Part shown: positions 12,431 through 24,434 of the stretch, in pieces
Layout of the letters: every line of letters starts with the position of its first letter
How positions within the stretch are numbered: position 1 is the stretch's first letter
NCBI GenBank assembly: GCA_965153455.1
Contig: OZ234500.1
Span: 7,874,001 to 7,938,000 of the forward strand
Direction: 5' to 3'
DNA length: 64,000 nt
Origin: Sphagnum compactum
Lineage: Eukaryota; Bryophyta; Sphagnopsida; Sphagnales
Position numbers and translations under genes: made by a program
Notes under the pieces: generated by a model
Databases searched by the model: none
Told to the model about the DNA's origin: nothing
What the model saw: the letters and a program-made list of their open reading frames with translations, nothing else

Positions 12431-14094
12431 TGTATATGTGTGTATATTATTCCTTTGTCCAATGGGCTTAATTGTAGGTTTTGTCAATATTTTGTCAATT
12501 TGAAACATATGAACCAACATCTACAAATCGAAAACTAATTATGAACAATTGATTTCCTAGCTAATATAATCTAGTTGTATTGGGTGAAAACAAATTCAAA
12601 CAAGTCAAAAGTCATGTCAAACCCCTATGATCATTGACTTGTGACATATTTTGTTCATATATTTTATGCATTTTCATGTGAAAATTATGTTGAACATGGG
12701 AAGTTGGGTTAAGTGATTCATATGAATGTTGGGAAATTCACATTCAAATTCCATTTAATTAAATTATAAGTTTTGCTTTTAGTTAAGGAATTTTGAACTT
12801 GAACAAAAACCATGTCAAATAAGGATAGTTTTGCTAAGGACTAGGCTAAGGATTCTTTTAATAAAGAATACTTTGAAATGGTAATTAACCTATTGCCCAA
12901 ACTATGAAAAAAATCACAATTTTAAAGATGTGGAATTTGAGATTTTTAGAAATTAAAATTATATTCTAAAATTTCAAGAACCTTTTACCACATGTAAACA
13001 AATTGTAATGTACATGGCATATTAAACAAAACTATAAATTTATAAACAAGAAATTAAACCTTAGTATAATAAACATATTTTGGTATGATTTGAAATTTTG
13101 ATCATTTTTCAGATCAAAACACAAAATTTGTCAAAAATTTTACACATTTAAAAGTTCACATTTATTCAACAATTATTAACACAGAAGATGAAAATTATTA
13201 ATTTAACAAGACGTCATTTTATCTGTTGGCATACAACAATCCACTATTGGGGCAACTATTATTTTTTTAGTAGCAAGTTGCAAAATATTTCATTCAATTT
13301 TTTTTTTTGTAAAATACATCATTTCCTTTCAATGACATTCAACAAATTCTTGGAGATCTTGAAATAATTAAGTAGCATTTCATTAAATTACGTCTATACC
13401 GTGTGGAATGTAACAAAATGAAAGAATCAATTGATTTTTTAAAATGCCAAAAATATGGCTATAATCGTGCAACTTTTGAACTTTTTATGGATGGAAGTTG
13501 TTAACACGAATGTCACATACCTAACCAATCATAGTCCTTTAAATTCAAATGGAAGATTCATTCCAAAAATTGTATATACAAGTAAATCAATGTAGTTGGG
13601 GTAGTTGAAAATGTTTGACTATTTCACTTAGAGCATGTTTATAATGAAAAAGGTAACACATTGGAGCCATGGGCAAAATGAAGAATCATTATGGGTTATG
13701 ACAATGTTTTTAAAGACTTATTGAATGTACAATTTAGAAAGTCACATCATATAATCATCACAAATGATGTCCTTTTTAATAAATTTTTGGTGGAAATATT
13801 TGTAATGTTATGAAAAAATAATTTCATAGAAAGTGATTCCATTTGCATAAACTAGTCACTTTTAAAAGATGAACTTTCATTACATTGATTTTAGTAAATT
13901 GATAATTAAAAGTTATGAAATCAAACATGAGATTGGTAGAAGATGATCATCAACCACCAATTATCTACTTGACAATTTTTTTTCCTACGAAATTACAATT
14001 CAACAATGAACTCAATCACTTTCATTTCCATTTAGAATGCCTTTGAAAGGTATTCATGGAACACAACTTTATGCACATGTTTACATTTATTTGA

Positions 14095-14233
14095 TTGCAT
14101 GATGCACCACACATTTTCAATATCACAAAATTTCAATAGAATTGTTGTGAAATTCGTAAAAAATATGTCCATGCAAAATCCATGGGCTACAAAATGTAAA
14201 AATGACATGAAATAAATAAGTAAATAAATAAAT

Positions 14234-14265
<32 letters not shown>

Positions 14266-14585
14266 AAATGATGTGTTTTTTAAATTTATGATGACATGAT
14301 GTGAAGTATGTATGATTTACATTTTAATTAAATATGTGCAATTATTGTGATGCAATTTTGTATAAAACTATGCGATTTTTGTGTATTAAACATGAATATT
14401 CACATATGTCATTCAAAAGCGATGTTTCATTTGTTGGAATATTTAAGATATTGAAAAGGTACAAATATCATTCATATTAACCATAAATGAAATTCATGCA
14501 ATTTTTTTATGAATTTATAAAAATTGAATTTCACACAAAATTTGTACAAACCTATGAAGTTTGGTAAATTTGTGATATGAATGTT
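14095..14585. repeat. Dispersed repeat, copy 1 (second copy near 53,170-53,470)
   Basis: GTATGATTTACATTTTAA, TGTGCAATTATT, TGATGCAATTTTGTATAAAA and ACAAACCTATGAAG occur here in the same order and orientation as near-identical segments at about 53,320-53,450. This copy carries an interposed (CA)n microsatellite and about 100 bp of extra sequence before the last shared segment. The family is unidentified: no coding capacity or termini were seen. Confidence 0.75.
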
Positions 14586-15570
14586 AAGGTAAAACCCAAC
14601 CCCAACCCAACCACATATGAAAAACACACAATCTAATTCAAGAAGAATGGTTTTGATGGGACAAAAATATGATTTGATAATCAAGAATTACACTTGGAAA
14701 TTGTTAAGAGGAAAATGATCTATCATTAAAAAGGTCTTTAAGATAAAGTTAATTTGATAGATAGTTGTGTGAAAAAATCATATTGGTTTCAGCAATTTGT
14801 GTGAGAAACTGAATTTTATTTAATATAGTCACCATGACAATCAAATGGGCCATCATATAAACAATTATGGCATTGGTTCCTCAACAAATTGTGTTGTTTA
14901 AACAACTTAATGTTTGTCACATGTTTTTAAATGGAGAGTTATTAGAAGAAAGGTTTATAGTACACGATCACATGATTGGATCTTTCCAACTTGGTTGATA
15001 GTTGGAGCAGGTCTTCACCATAAGGCTCACATGATGGTGGTCAAGAGAATTTTAAAATAAAAATTATAAATTTATTTTCCCTTGTGACAAAACAAATGAA
15101 TCCATTTTTTACATAAATGTAGACTAGGCAAGGGCTTTCAATAAGCAGAAATCAACCATCATGTTCATATTTAAACACTACAACTACCCAATCTATCTAT
15201 GATGGAAGGTAGTTTGTTTGTTTTGTGCGGATGAGATCCACCAAATCAGGATGCTCCATATCATGTTCTTGGTCTCTTTGGAAAGCTCTCAAGGAGGAGG
15301 GGTGCATTGGCTTGGTTTCATGACGTTTGGACTTGCGATGCAAAAGTTCTTGAATATTGAATGATTTCTTCACTGAGAATTAAATTAAATTTAAGTTGTA
15401 GCTGAAAATTTTGAAGGAATTGGAACGTGACTTTGGTGTTGTTGGAAAGATCTTGATGAGCAGGACTAAATGGAATTTATTCAACGTTAAAATTTTTGTG
15501 GGCTGAATATTTAATCAAAAGTTTAATCAAGAGTCAAAATTGGTTATAACTAAAAAAAATCATTTTTATT

Positions 15571-15663
15571 CTTAGTTATAATTGGTTATAACTAAGAAAC
15601 CACAAGAAGTCACTTGATTAATTAGTTATAACCACAAGAAATCACTTGATTAAAATGTATAAC
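15571..15663. repeat. 11-bp perfect inverted repeat plus 33-bp tandem duplication
   Basis: CTTAGTTATAA and TTATAACTAAG flank a 4-bp loop (TTGG) at 15,571-15,596. Immediately after, AACCACAAGAAGTCACTTGA is repeated as AACCACAAGAAATCACTTGA about 33 bp downstream. Both are AT-rich local structures with no gene. Confidence 0.75.
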
Positions 15664-16931
15664 CCAAGGACAAGCCACAATAACTTGTTAGGGGTTGTTG
15701 AACTTTTTAGAACAAAACAATTTTTGTGCTTAACTATATAACACACACCGATATAGTGAAAAAGGAACTATCTCAATTCACAAGCTTGTGTCAAATGTTC
15801 TCCTAAACCATGATCAGGTTTGCCTTGGTTTTCAAACAAATGATGCAAGCCCAAGGTGTCATTAGATCAGCCTTTGATTCTTCTTCTCATTCAACAACTA
15901 TGAATGACCATAAGAGCTATATGTAGCGAGGATTGCCATTGTTAGGAATAGGTATCATTCTAGGTCATTAAACACACAAACCTTGTAAGGAGGCATATAA
16001 TGAGTATTTGGAGTTTGTTAACTCAAACAATTAGTCCATTTTTCATGGAGGTGTCATTAATGATAGTATGTAAAGTTTTTTCATAAAATATGTATTAAAT
16101 ATTCAAGTATAAAAGAGGGTGTAAACATAATTGAATTAGGTTAAGACAAATTAAAATCATGATTGGCTATTTAACTTGTTAAAATATCTTTCTCTACAAT
16201 GCAATGTAGAGACACATTATCAATTTATTACAAATGAAATAAAATGAAATAAGTTACTTTTCCATTTATGGTAAAGGATGTATGTTGGGACCACCATTTT
16301 TTGCAAGAGATTTTGTTCATTGTGTAGATTTCATCTTGTTGTAACATAATACATGTTTTACAAGCATGCTATGACCAAGAGTATTGAAATTGATTGAGTT
16401 TAACTCCCTTGCATTTAACAACATAAATCTCTAACCACTTTCATAAAAATGCTCATGAGTTTACATATATTATATCAATAATACCAAAGAAAGATCCCTC
16501 CTTTTTCACACAATGAATGTCCAAAACATGCAAGCTTAGTCAAAATTATAATCCAAATCCAATAAATGCAATGGGGTTGATTATCACCCAACTTCAAAAA
16601 TTCACATACATCCATTTCAAATTTGCATATCATACTAACATGCAATTTTCATCCAAACTCTTTTGAAAAGTCTATTTATAACAATGGCAACAACCCAACT
16701 TCTAGTCTATGGGGGGGACCCATCTCCCATTCTCACATCTAATGGACCTTAGATTCTTAATTGTTGTTGGCACTTGAAAAATGACTTAAAAGTCCTTTAC
16801 TACTTTCCTTTTCTATTTCTTCCTTCACATTGTGTGTTCCATGACAAGTAAGTTTGTCATGGTTTCATCATGGGGTGCTTGCTATGGAAGCAACATGGAT
16901 ACAATGCCAATATTAGTTTTAGGTTTTTTTT

Positions 16932-17213
16932 GGGTGGGTGGGTGGGTTGGGGGGGGGGGTGGGGGGGATATTTTCGACCAATGGGTGTTTTTTTTTCTTT
17001 TAAAAAATGATGAAATATAAGTGTTTTTTAGGCTTTCTACTTTTCTACTCACCAAATTTCAACTAACCTTTTTCTAAAAATTAAAAAAATGCTACATTCT
17101 ATACAAAAGTCAAGTAGGTAGCCAACAACATTATAGAAAGATGGTCAAATGTTTTTGCTTTTGTATTTTTTTGTATGAACAAATTTTTTGGGTGGGGGGG
17201 GGGGGAGGGGGGG
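16932..17213 (+). promoter_or_regulatory. Two G-run tracts with quadruplex-forming potential upstream of the DUF3598-like gene
   Basis: 16932-16967 contains at least four G-runs in the pattern GGGTGGGTGGGTGGG followed by longer G-runs. 17190-17213 is a second tract, GGGTGGGG.. then GAGGGGGGG. They lie 350-600 bp before the presumed start codon at 17562. The sequence pattern satisfies the usual G-quadruplex rule; any regulatory effect is inference. Confidence 0.5.
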
Positions 17214-17415
17214 AAAGGAAACATTGAACTTCACAAGAAGGGAAACGAACGAGAACTTGCAACTGTCGTCGCCAAGTGAACGAAAACGTCATCGACAGTT
17301 GGATGATACACTCCGTCCGTTTCTATCAACAAACAAACGTACATTTCTCGTTGTGAGGCTTTTGTGGGAGCTTTGCTTAAACCCTGAACCCCCGGAATCG
17401 TTAGAGTCGTCGACG

Positions 17416-17430
17416 TTAGGGTTTAGGGTT
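17416..17430 (+). promoter_or_regulatory. Telo-box (TTAGGGTTTAGGGTT) near the 5' end of the DUF3598-like gene
   Basis: The sequence shows two consecutive plant telomere-type units. Telo-boxes (AAACCCTAA on the other strand) are a known element close to transcription starts of plant housekeeping genes. Its position about 130 bp before the start codon suits a 5' UTR or core promoter. Confidence 0.55.
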
Positions 17431-17499
17431 ACAATCGTCGAGCTTTGATGTCGCAGAAAATTGTGTTTCGATTCCATTCAACGTGTTGAGAGTTGAGAG

Positions 17500-17544
17500 A
17501 TGGTCGTGTTGGTGGTGTAGGTGATGGGTTGTTTAGTCGCTTGA
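17500..17544 (+). promoter_or_regulatory. Two six-codon upstream ORFs
   Basis: ATG at 17500 opens a six-codon frame ending TAG at 17518-17520. ATG at 17524 opens a second six-codon frame ending TGA at 17542-17544. Both precede the first in-frame ATG of the main coding sequence at 17562. If transcription starts upstream, they could reduce translation of the main frame. Confidence 0.4.
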
Positions 17545-17561
17545 CCCAAATAAAAGAAAAG

Positions 17562-17672
17562 ATGCAACAATTTGTTGCAATGCAACTTCATGGTGTGCAC
17601 TCTTCTGTCTGCAGCTCCAAATGTGCCACTAAACCCTTTTACTTCCACAGACTCCTCCCTGCCAAGTGCTCT

Positions 17673-17704
<32 letters not shown>

Positions 17705-20700
17705 CCTTTCCCAAGATTTTCTTCCTCGTTCTCAAGCGACATTCTATGATTTTAGCCATAGGAAACAGACGGGAACTGTGAGGAGCTGTGAAAGAAAACC
17801 ATTTTTTGGGGCATTGTCGTCATTTTTCCACCTTACCTTATCTTCTTCTTCTTCTTCTTCTTCTTCTTCACCCAGTTTCCAATCCTCACAACTTTTTAGT
17901 AGCAAGAAAAGAGTAGGAGTGGGAGGAGGATGGGAAATAATTGCTGCATCTGGAAAAGACAGAGACAAGAAGAAGAAGAAGAATACAAGTTCCAGTGGAA
18001 AGAAACAAGGGGAAGGAGGAGGATCTAGAAAAGCTGCTGCAACGCCTAAAGGAAATGTTTGGAGCAAGGATTTCACTGATAGAACCTCAAGCTCAAACGC
18101 CAGAGACTCTCAGAGTGACACTAGGCAGAAAATCACAAGTAGCTTCAAGAATTCCAGAGACAAAAAAGAGGCCAAGAGCAGCAGATTGGAAAATGAGACG
18201 AGGGGAGGAGGGTTGAGTCTGTTGGAAACAGAGGAATCAGATCGTGAGGTCAATGGTGACCGAAAAGTTTCACGAGGGAACCAGTTATACAACCAAGCAG
18301 AAATTGCGAACCCTGAGGAAGACTATGGGATTCTCCTGGTGTCTGGAACAATTCCTGCAGAGATTGAAACTGTGCTACAGACTGCGGTTCTTCATCTTCA
18401 CCTTCCCATTAGCTCCATTCCTCTTCGTTTGCAGTTTCTAAGGACATCTTTCCATGAGGATCCTGTGATCACAGAAGCTTTCCATTATGTTTTTTCAACT
18501 ATCTGTGCTCACAGTCATCTCACAGCTCTGTTAGTCAAGCATTGACCAATTGCAGGAGTGGTGAGAGCTGTGTTAGTTAAACTGTGACTCATCACACAGT
18601 GACATTTGTCTTTTTTTTCCGTGAGTACATGTGTTCCCAGAGTTCCTAACTTGATTAATTACATATTTTCTATGCACTTGCAGCTCTCTAATGAAAAGTG
18701 ACTGTTTCTGCAGCAAGAAACAAGGTCCTATGTCAGTGGTTCTCCATTAGGCTGTTGGGATCATGTCACGTTGTGTGTAACTGTTATCACAATAGCCTAA
18801 TGGAAAGAGACCCTAAATCAGAGAAACGCACAAGGGTCTCATGGTTTATACCAGTTAGGATTTTCCATTATGGAAGAGAGAGAGACATCCAGACCTCTTG
18901 CCACATGTTTTGCTAAGATTTACAGTATCTTGGATTTGGCTATAGGAGGTGGTTGCAGATCCCTTATGGGACACATTTGTCAGTAGCAATGCTGGGGTGT
19001 GGCGTGGAGTGGGTGCTGCGTTTTCTCCCATCACAGCAGAGATGGAACCCATGTCCCTTGGAAGTCAAAATGAGTACCTCTATGATGCTCGAATACTGTG
19101 CACAGTTGAGCCAATACCAAGAGTTGAAGGAGAAGGACAGAGACATTCCACACTTCACCGCAAAATTTTATGGACTGTTGAGAATCCTCATGGCGAGAAA
19201 GGGTTTGATGATGAGGTCAACTTTCTTGTGGAAGATTAGTTCAATTCATTTGAAGTCAACAGTTAAGAAAAAAGATGAGGACAAATTGAGTCAATTCCAT
19301 GGTGCCCAATTCTCACTGGCATGGAATATGATGATTGCTATGTTTTATTAGAAAGCTTTCAATTGCTATGTTTTGGGTCCAAAATGTCACTCTGATAGTC
19401 AGTTCATATCTACATTTGTTGCAGATTCAACTGCAAAGTGAATTGCTTGATGATGAAGGTACCAATGAGTTTAAGGGAGATGCTGGCAATCAGCTTGCCA
19501 TTGATGGATCAGATTTAATCAATTTTGAAGGTGTGGACTTTTCTGACGTAATTGAGGGTGTTGAACAAGAAGAAGAAGAAGACCTGCATGAAGATGGCCA
19601 TTCTGAAGAAAACAGTGAAGGAAGCAGTCAAGAGACCCCTATAGCTGAATACAGCAGAAATGGGCTTCACTCTTTAGTGATGACAGGGGAGGAAGCTCCA
19701 ATTCCAGAGGAACATGTTTCCAGGAGTGAATCGATATCACAGTCATCAGTAGAAGGAACAATGTTGCTGACTGATTCGCTGTTGGATGTACACACCATGA
19801 ATGACAGACCTGCAACAAGCAGTCCATCAGACAGAAATGCAGAAAATTGTGACATAGTCTGGAAAGATGTGATGGAGGAGGATGATATGGGGATGGAACC
19901 AGGCCTTGTCTTCTTCTCAGTAGGTTAATTAACCACCATGTTGACAACATGAAGCTGTGCAAATTAAGTCCCATTTCATCAACATTAAGTTGATATGGTA
20001 ACATGACATTGTGGTCATGAGGGTTTCTGTTGGCATGGAGGGGGGTGCAGGATGGTTCATATTCAAGGGGACCCATTTCTCTGTTACCAGATGAACTGGC
20101 AGTGACTGACAACTATTTTGCACCCCCAACTTTCACAATTGAGCAGGTCTTCATGGATTCAAAAGAAATTCTTCTGTTATTTGGCACTTGCTTTTTGGTC
20201 CATGAAAGAGAGTTCAGGCTGGTAGCTATTTGTTGCAATGACGTGTCTTGTATCTGTATGGCAGTGTTTGGTGTTGGGAGGGCACCAAAGGCTACGCTTG
20301 ATCCACACAATTTCCATCATGGAGTCTGGGGCTGAGATTCAAGTCCTCCGAGTTGCAGTGTACAGAGAAGAATGGATGGGGCCTTGCAATATGAAGTCCA
20401 TCAGGTTCATCTTCCTGACTCTATGACTTTCCTTTTCTCTCTCATATGATAATTCCTGAATAGAACTAGTGATTTCTCCAAACAATATACAACAAGCCTG
20501 GAGGAGGAATCATCACAGATCTTGTAATGCCTTGCAAAAAAGACACAAATCCACACACAAAATTGGCAAGAAGCTTCATTCACAACATACTAGTCCACAA
20601 TAGTTTTAGCACTGTCCTGAAATGTTTGTTACCCATAAATGTGTAAGCCAAATTAGATTGCAAACTGACCAAGTTCACTGTCCATCAATTGCATGCATCT

Positions 20701-21201
20701 CCCAGTGACTCTGGTGGGCATCGCTTGGAACCATTTTCCAATGAGGAGCGCCTTTCCCCATATGAACTGATGGGATTGTGGAAAGTGTTTGAGATCAGTG
20801 CGACAGTGATTGATTCAGACACAAACAAATCAAATGAGAGACCATCTTTTGTGTATTTCTGCAATGAGGTTGTAAAAGCCCAAGGATTGCCAGAGCCCCC
20901 TTCTGTAGATGAATCAATATGGGAGAATCATGGGGAAGAAGAAGACAACAATGATGATGATGATGATGATAATGAGGAGGAAGAGGAGGTTGTTGATGAC
21001 CCAAGCTTGTTATGGCTTCCAGGGGGTGTAATTGCAGGTGTGGAAGCAAAAGAAAGTGGTATCTTGACAATCTCTGTTGGCTGGTTGTGTGCTGACAAAA
21101 CAAGGCTGGTGATGGAAAGAGACTATGGGCCAAATGGAAAGCTGGCAGAAGTGCGCTTGCAGTCTCATATCAAAGGTGATTGGCTGGGAGGTAGAATGTA
21201 G
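17562..21201 (+). CDS. Plastid-targeted lipocalin-like (DUF3598-like) conserved plant protein, multi-exon
   Basis: The last five exons after the first intron are well supported: about 18946-19215, 19425-19919, 20051-20146, 20265-20404 and 20706-21201. All join in frame (for example ..FTIEQ|CLVLGGHQRL.. and AG|T to give Ser). Conserved blocks include DPLWDTFVSSNAGVWRGVG, FFS|DGSYSRGP, EIQVLRVAVYREEW, GLWKVFEISATV and LLWLPGGV, then VMERDYG near the C terminus. I associate this pattern with a plant protein whose W-x-G start and GSYSRGP/VMERDYG strands resemble DUF3598 lipocalin-like barrels; the biochemical role is unknown. Exon 1 starts at ATG 17562. Its product is Ser-rich and basic (a TTC-repeat serine run), typical of a chloroplast transit peptide. 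Its 3' end is uncertain: 18338 (CTG|GTGTCT) joined to 18946 keeps phase. Acidic runs (about 19566-19585 and 20930-20990) are low-complexity insertions. Confidence 0.7.
18744..18803. repeat. Intronic imperfect hairpin
   Basis: CCATTAGGCTGTTGGGAT (18744-18761) pairs with TATCACAATAGCCTAATGG (about 18785-18803) around a loop of about 24 bases. It lies between exon 1 and the DPLWDT exon of the DUF3598-like gene. The stem has a few mismatches after the first 10 bp. Confidence 0.6.
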
Positions 21202-21860
21202 GACTAGCATTAGACTCACAAATCAATGATTGACAAGTTGTCCTCACTAGGTGGTATCCCTTCAGCCTATATTGAAAGCATTTGACTTAATCATAATATT
21301 CATTCACTCAATCAGAATGAGTTTTTAGATGGTGAAATTTTCCCTGATCTTTCATCACCTTGAAAGAAGGACCCTATGTAAAATCTGGGTTTTCCTAATG
21401 GGTGGTGATGAGGGTACTCCCTCAAAGTTTCAAAACCAAGCTAAGAAGATCAATTTGCAATTCAATCTCTGGGTGTCCAATGTGTAAGAAACATTTAGAT
21501 GAGAAATGGAAAGTCATCACCATTAAAAGTTTGGACTTACAGACTCTGCTTTAGTCTAGGGCTGGGATATCTATAGTATTTGGAAACAACCCAGAAAAGT
21601 TTGGCAATTTTGTTCACAATTATTGTAGGTTTGTTGTTGGGGCTAGGAATTGGGTGGTTTCAATCTTCCTTCCCATTAATTTTTCCTTGTTCTTCCTTCT
21701 TCTCAGTGTTCTTTTGCAATAAATAAGTACCGTAATACCTTGGCCATTTCAACACATGTTCCGTCGAATAAATGAATTAATTTTGAAAATTTCATTTCAA
21801 AAAATGAAATATTCCTAAATTTTCACTATTATCCTTCACAATATTTTTTGATTTGGAAGA
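21202..21860. other. Intergenic, probable 3' UTR of the DUF3598-like gene
   Basis: No further coding sequence was recognised after the stop. CAATAAATAAGTA near 21718-21730 could serve as a polyadenylation signal. The remainder is A/T-rich. Confidence 0.5.
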
Positions 21861-22120
21861 AATAATTTTTCTTGCCCTTGCCATGTTCATTTTTACATCA
21901 TCTTGATCTTTAGCCCTTGCCATGTTCATTTTACATCATCTTGATCTTTAGTCCTTGCCATGTTCATTTTTACATCATCTTGATCGTTTTAAGCCCTTGC
22001 CATTTCCATTTTACATCATCTTGATCTTTAAGCCCTTGCCATTTTCATTTTACATCATCTTGATCTTTAAGCCCTTGCCATTTTCATTTTACATCATCTT
22101 GATCTTTAGCCCTTGCCATG
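21861..22120. repeat. Tandem array of six units of about 40 bp
   Basis: CATCATCTTGATC recurs six times at spacings of 37-40 bp (about 21897, 21937, 21974, 22013, 22053 and 22093). It is joined by CCCTTGCCATnTTCATTTTA segments. The units are nearly identical, so the expansion is recent. It lies about 470 bp upstream of the FUT13-like start codon. An open frame running through it is an artefact of the repeat. Confidence 0.9.
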
Positions 22121-22587
22121 TTGGATGCCACCACCAGTCAACACATGCAAGCTCACAATTTGGAATCCATGCACATATATAGTGCACGCTTATACCTTTG
22201 TCTCTCACCACAACACATGCTTAGTAGGTATTCAAAACCCTGAGGATTGAAAGTAGTAGTGAGAGAAGCAGCCCACCTCTTGTGATTCACCTTCTAACAG
22301 TCTCAAATACATCCCATATAGGTACACAATATAATTGTTATCATAGACTCAAACAATTTTTTCAAGGGACACACACTCCCATCTGCACACCTGACCAGAC
22401 AGACAATAGTGTGCAGGGTGCGGGGTGAGGATGTTGCAGTAGAGAATCTCCAGCAATAGGTAGCAGTAGCAGCAATCAGAGATTGTATTTATTCATGCAT
22501 GTGTTGTTGAGTACGTAGCTCACAATAATTGGCAGTACGAGGAAAGGATCAAGGCCGTGGTGCAAGTGCAAGCGGCCTCACACCATC

Positions 22588-24434
22588 ATGCCGGAGCTTT
22601 TCTGCCCTTGCCTCCTCAAGGGCTCCGCAAGCGTGCGCCTGTTTCATTCCGTGTGGATCCTCGGCACTGTCCTGTTCCTGCTTCTGGTTGCCTCGTCTCG
22701 ACTTCTCCATATCAATACTGATAATGAGACCCATCACGAAGAAGCAGAAAAAAAGGCTTTGGTCAAGGATCCGGTACTCACCCATGTTGCCTCTAGCAGA
22801 GACCAGAGTGGAAAGAAGGTTGATGATGGGTATGTGGGTGTTGCTGCTACTGAAGAAGTGAGCAGCAGCAGCAGCAGCAGCAGCAGCAATTTTGAGATTT
22901 GGGATGCTCGCGTTGGCTGCAAGGAGTATAGGAAGAAGCATCAAGGTGAATTAGGGTTAGGGTTTTCACACAATGATACTGTAAATCCCAGCTTACAACA
23001 GCCGGATGCAGTGGAGTGTGGGAAATTAAGGCAGCAGCATGTCTCAATTCTGGTGAAGAAATGGACCTGGATTCCTGAGACTCTGAACAATATGTATTCA
23101 TGTGGGTGCGGGCTGACTTGCTTATGGACAAACACGGAAGTGCTGGCTGACCATCCAGACGCTCATTTCTTTGAGACTTATAAACCACCTTTGAAGGTAT
23201 GTGTTCACTACCAAGCCATCTAATGATGATGATGAAGCTCTGTTCCTCTTCCTTGCAATTGAGTACATTGCGATACATCATGCACATCACATGGGAATTG
23301 GAGTATTAGCTGATTTGGTTTGTATAGGTTGAAGCATGCCACACCAATCTTAAGCCGGATGGAAAGGTTTTGTGATTCTCAATTACGGACATTGAAAACC
23401 CTGCAGCATCTCAACTGTAGTACCCTTTGATGTTCATGAGTAATTCAGAAGATGCGAAGGACTCCGTATCATATTTTCTTCTGTTGTAAATGAATGCAGA
23501 GGGTACGGGGTGAGCCTCTGAGAGCGTTTTTGGAATTGGAAGCAAGCCCCCACAGATCAGGTTCTGAAGACTTGTTTGTGAGCTATCATGCAAGTAGTTC
23601 TGTGCAGGTCACTTATGCTGGAGCTTCCTTTCATGTGGTCCGCAACTATTATGTCTCTCCTGTGAAGCAAACTGTAAGGTTTCTAAAGCAAGCACTATTG
23701 TCTCTAGTATTTCTGTATTTCCAGCATCTGCTTTAGCAAAATGCTTGCTGTCTTGAGCACCACCTTGCTTTAAACTATATAGTGTGGAAAGCTGCCAAAC
23801 CTTGAAAGCTAAACTTCTGCAGCAAGAATATATGGAACTAATGTGCTGTGCATACATGCAGGAGGCATTGGTGTACTGGTCATCATCCCGATGTGTGGAT
23901 GAGAGGCAAAAAATTGCTAGCAGCTTTTTGTCCCTACTCCCTCATCATTCCTTTGGCAAGTGCCTGAATAATGTTGGAGGTCAAGACAAGATCTTTGACA
24001 TGTATCCTAAGTGCAAAGATGGAATTGGAGCTGGAAATGCTTGGAGTCAGAGTTTGCACTGTGCCATGTCCCATTACAAGTTTGCATTGGCAATTGAGAA
24101 CACCAGAACTGAGAGCTATATCACAGAGAAACTTTATTATCCACTGGATGTGGGTACAGTGCCCATCTATTTCGGGGCTCCAAATGTGCTTGACTTTGTA
24201 CCCCCCAACTCCATCATTGATGGCTCCAAGTTTCAAACCCTGCAGGAGCTTGCCGATTATGTGAGGAAAGTTGGTGCTGACCCTGTTCTGTATGCTGAGT
24301 ACCATGCATGGCGGCGGTGTGGTGTCATGGGCCATTATGGTCACACACGTGCAGTCAGCCTTGATTCTCTACCATGTCGTCTATGTGCTGCAGTAAGTCA
24401 GCTTGGAGGCAAAGATGCTCCAGCATCTGGGTAA
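22588..24434 (+). CDS. FUT13: Alpha-1,4-fucosyltransferase, GT10 family (FUT13-like)
   Basis: Three exons, 22588-23196, 23500-23673 and 23862-24434, all join in phase 0 (AAG|GTATGT, ACT|GTAAGG; acceptors TGCAG). They give about 451 residues. The enzyme transfers fucose from GDP-fucose to make Lewis-a type ends on plant complex N-glycans, in the Golgi. Residues 18-36 are a type II membrane anchor after a short cytosolic tail. A stem with a poly-Ser run (AGC microsatellite, about 22862-22889) follows. Then come the plant-specific block with VLVKKWTWIPETL-like sequence and the GT10 core: FALAIEN (335-341), SYITEKLYYPLD (346-357) and VPIYFGAPNV (361-370). The C-terminal EYHAWRRCGVMG and LPCRLCA match Arabidopsis FUT13 closely rather than core alpha-1,3 enzymes FUT11/12. 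The length exceeds the Arabidopsis protein (about 400) mainly in the stem. No lesions were seen, so it is probably functional. Confidence 0.93.

Larger units (their letters stand above)
12431..16930. other. AT-rich intergenic region
   Basis: No gene was recognised on either strand. The stretch holds a dispersed repeat copy at about 14,095-14,585, a (CA)n microsatellite at about 14,235-14,261, a perfect inverted repeat at 15,571-15,596 and a short tandem duplication at about 15,598-15,663. The rest is high-AT sequence with short open frames only. Confidence 0.6.

Noticed and set aside
17493-17561. Start of the DUF3598-like frame at 17493
   Set aside because: The codon is TTG. ATG at 17562 begins a plausible transit peptide.
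17744-18076. Antisense Glu/Phe-rich frame opposite the DUF3598-like exon 1
   Set aside because: It is generated by TTC/GAA repeats of the sense strand.
22549-22944. Antisense Ala-rich frame over FUT13 exon 1
   Set aside because: It is a shadow of the AGC repeat encoding the serine run.
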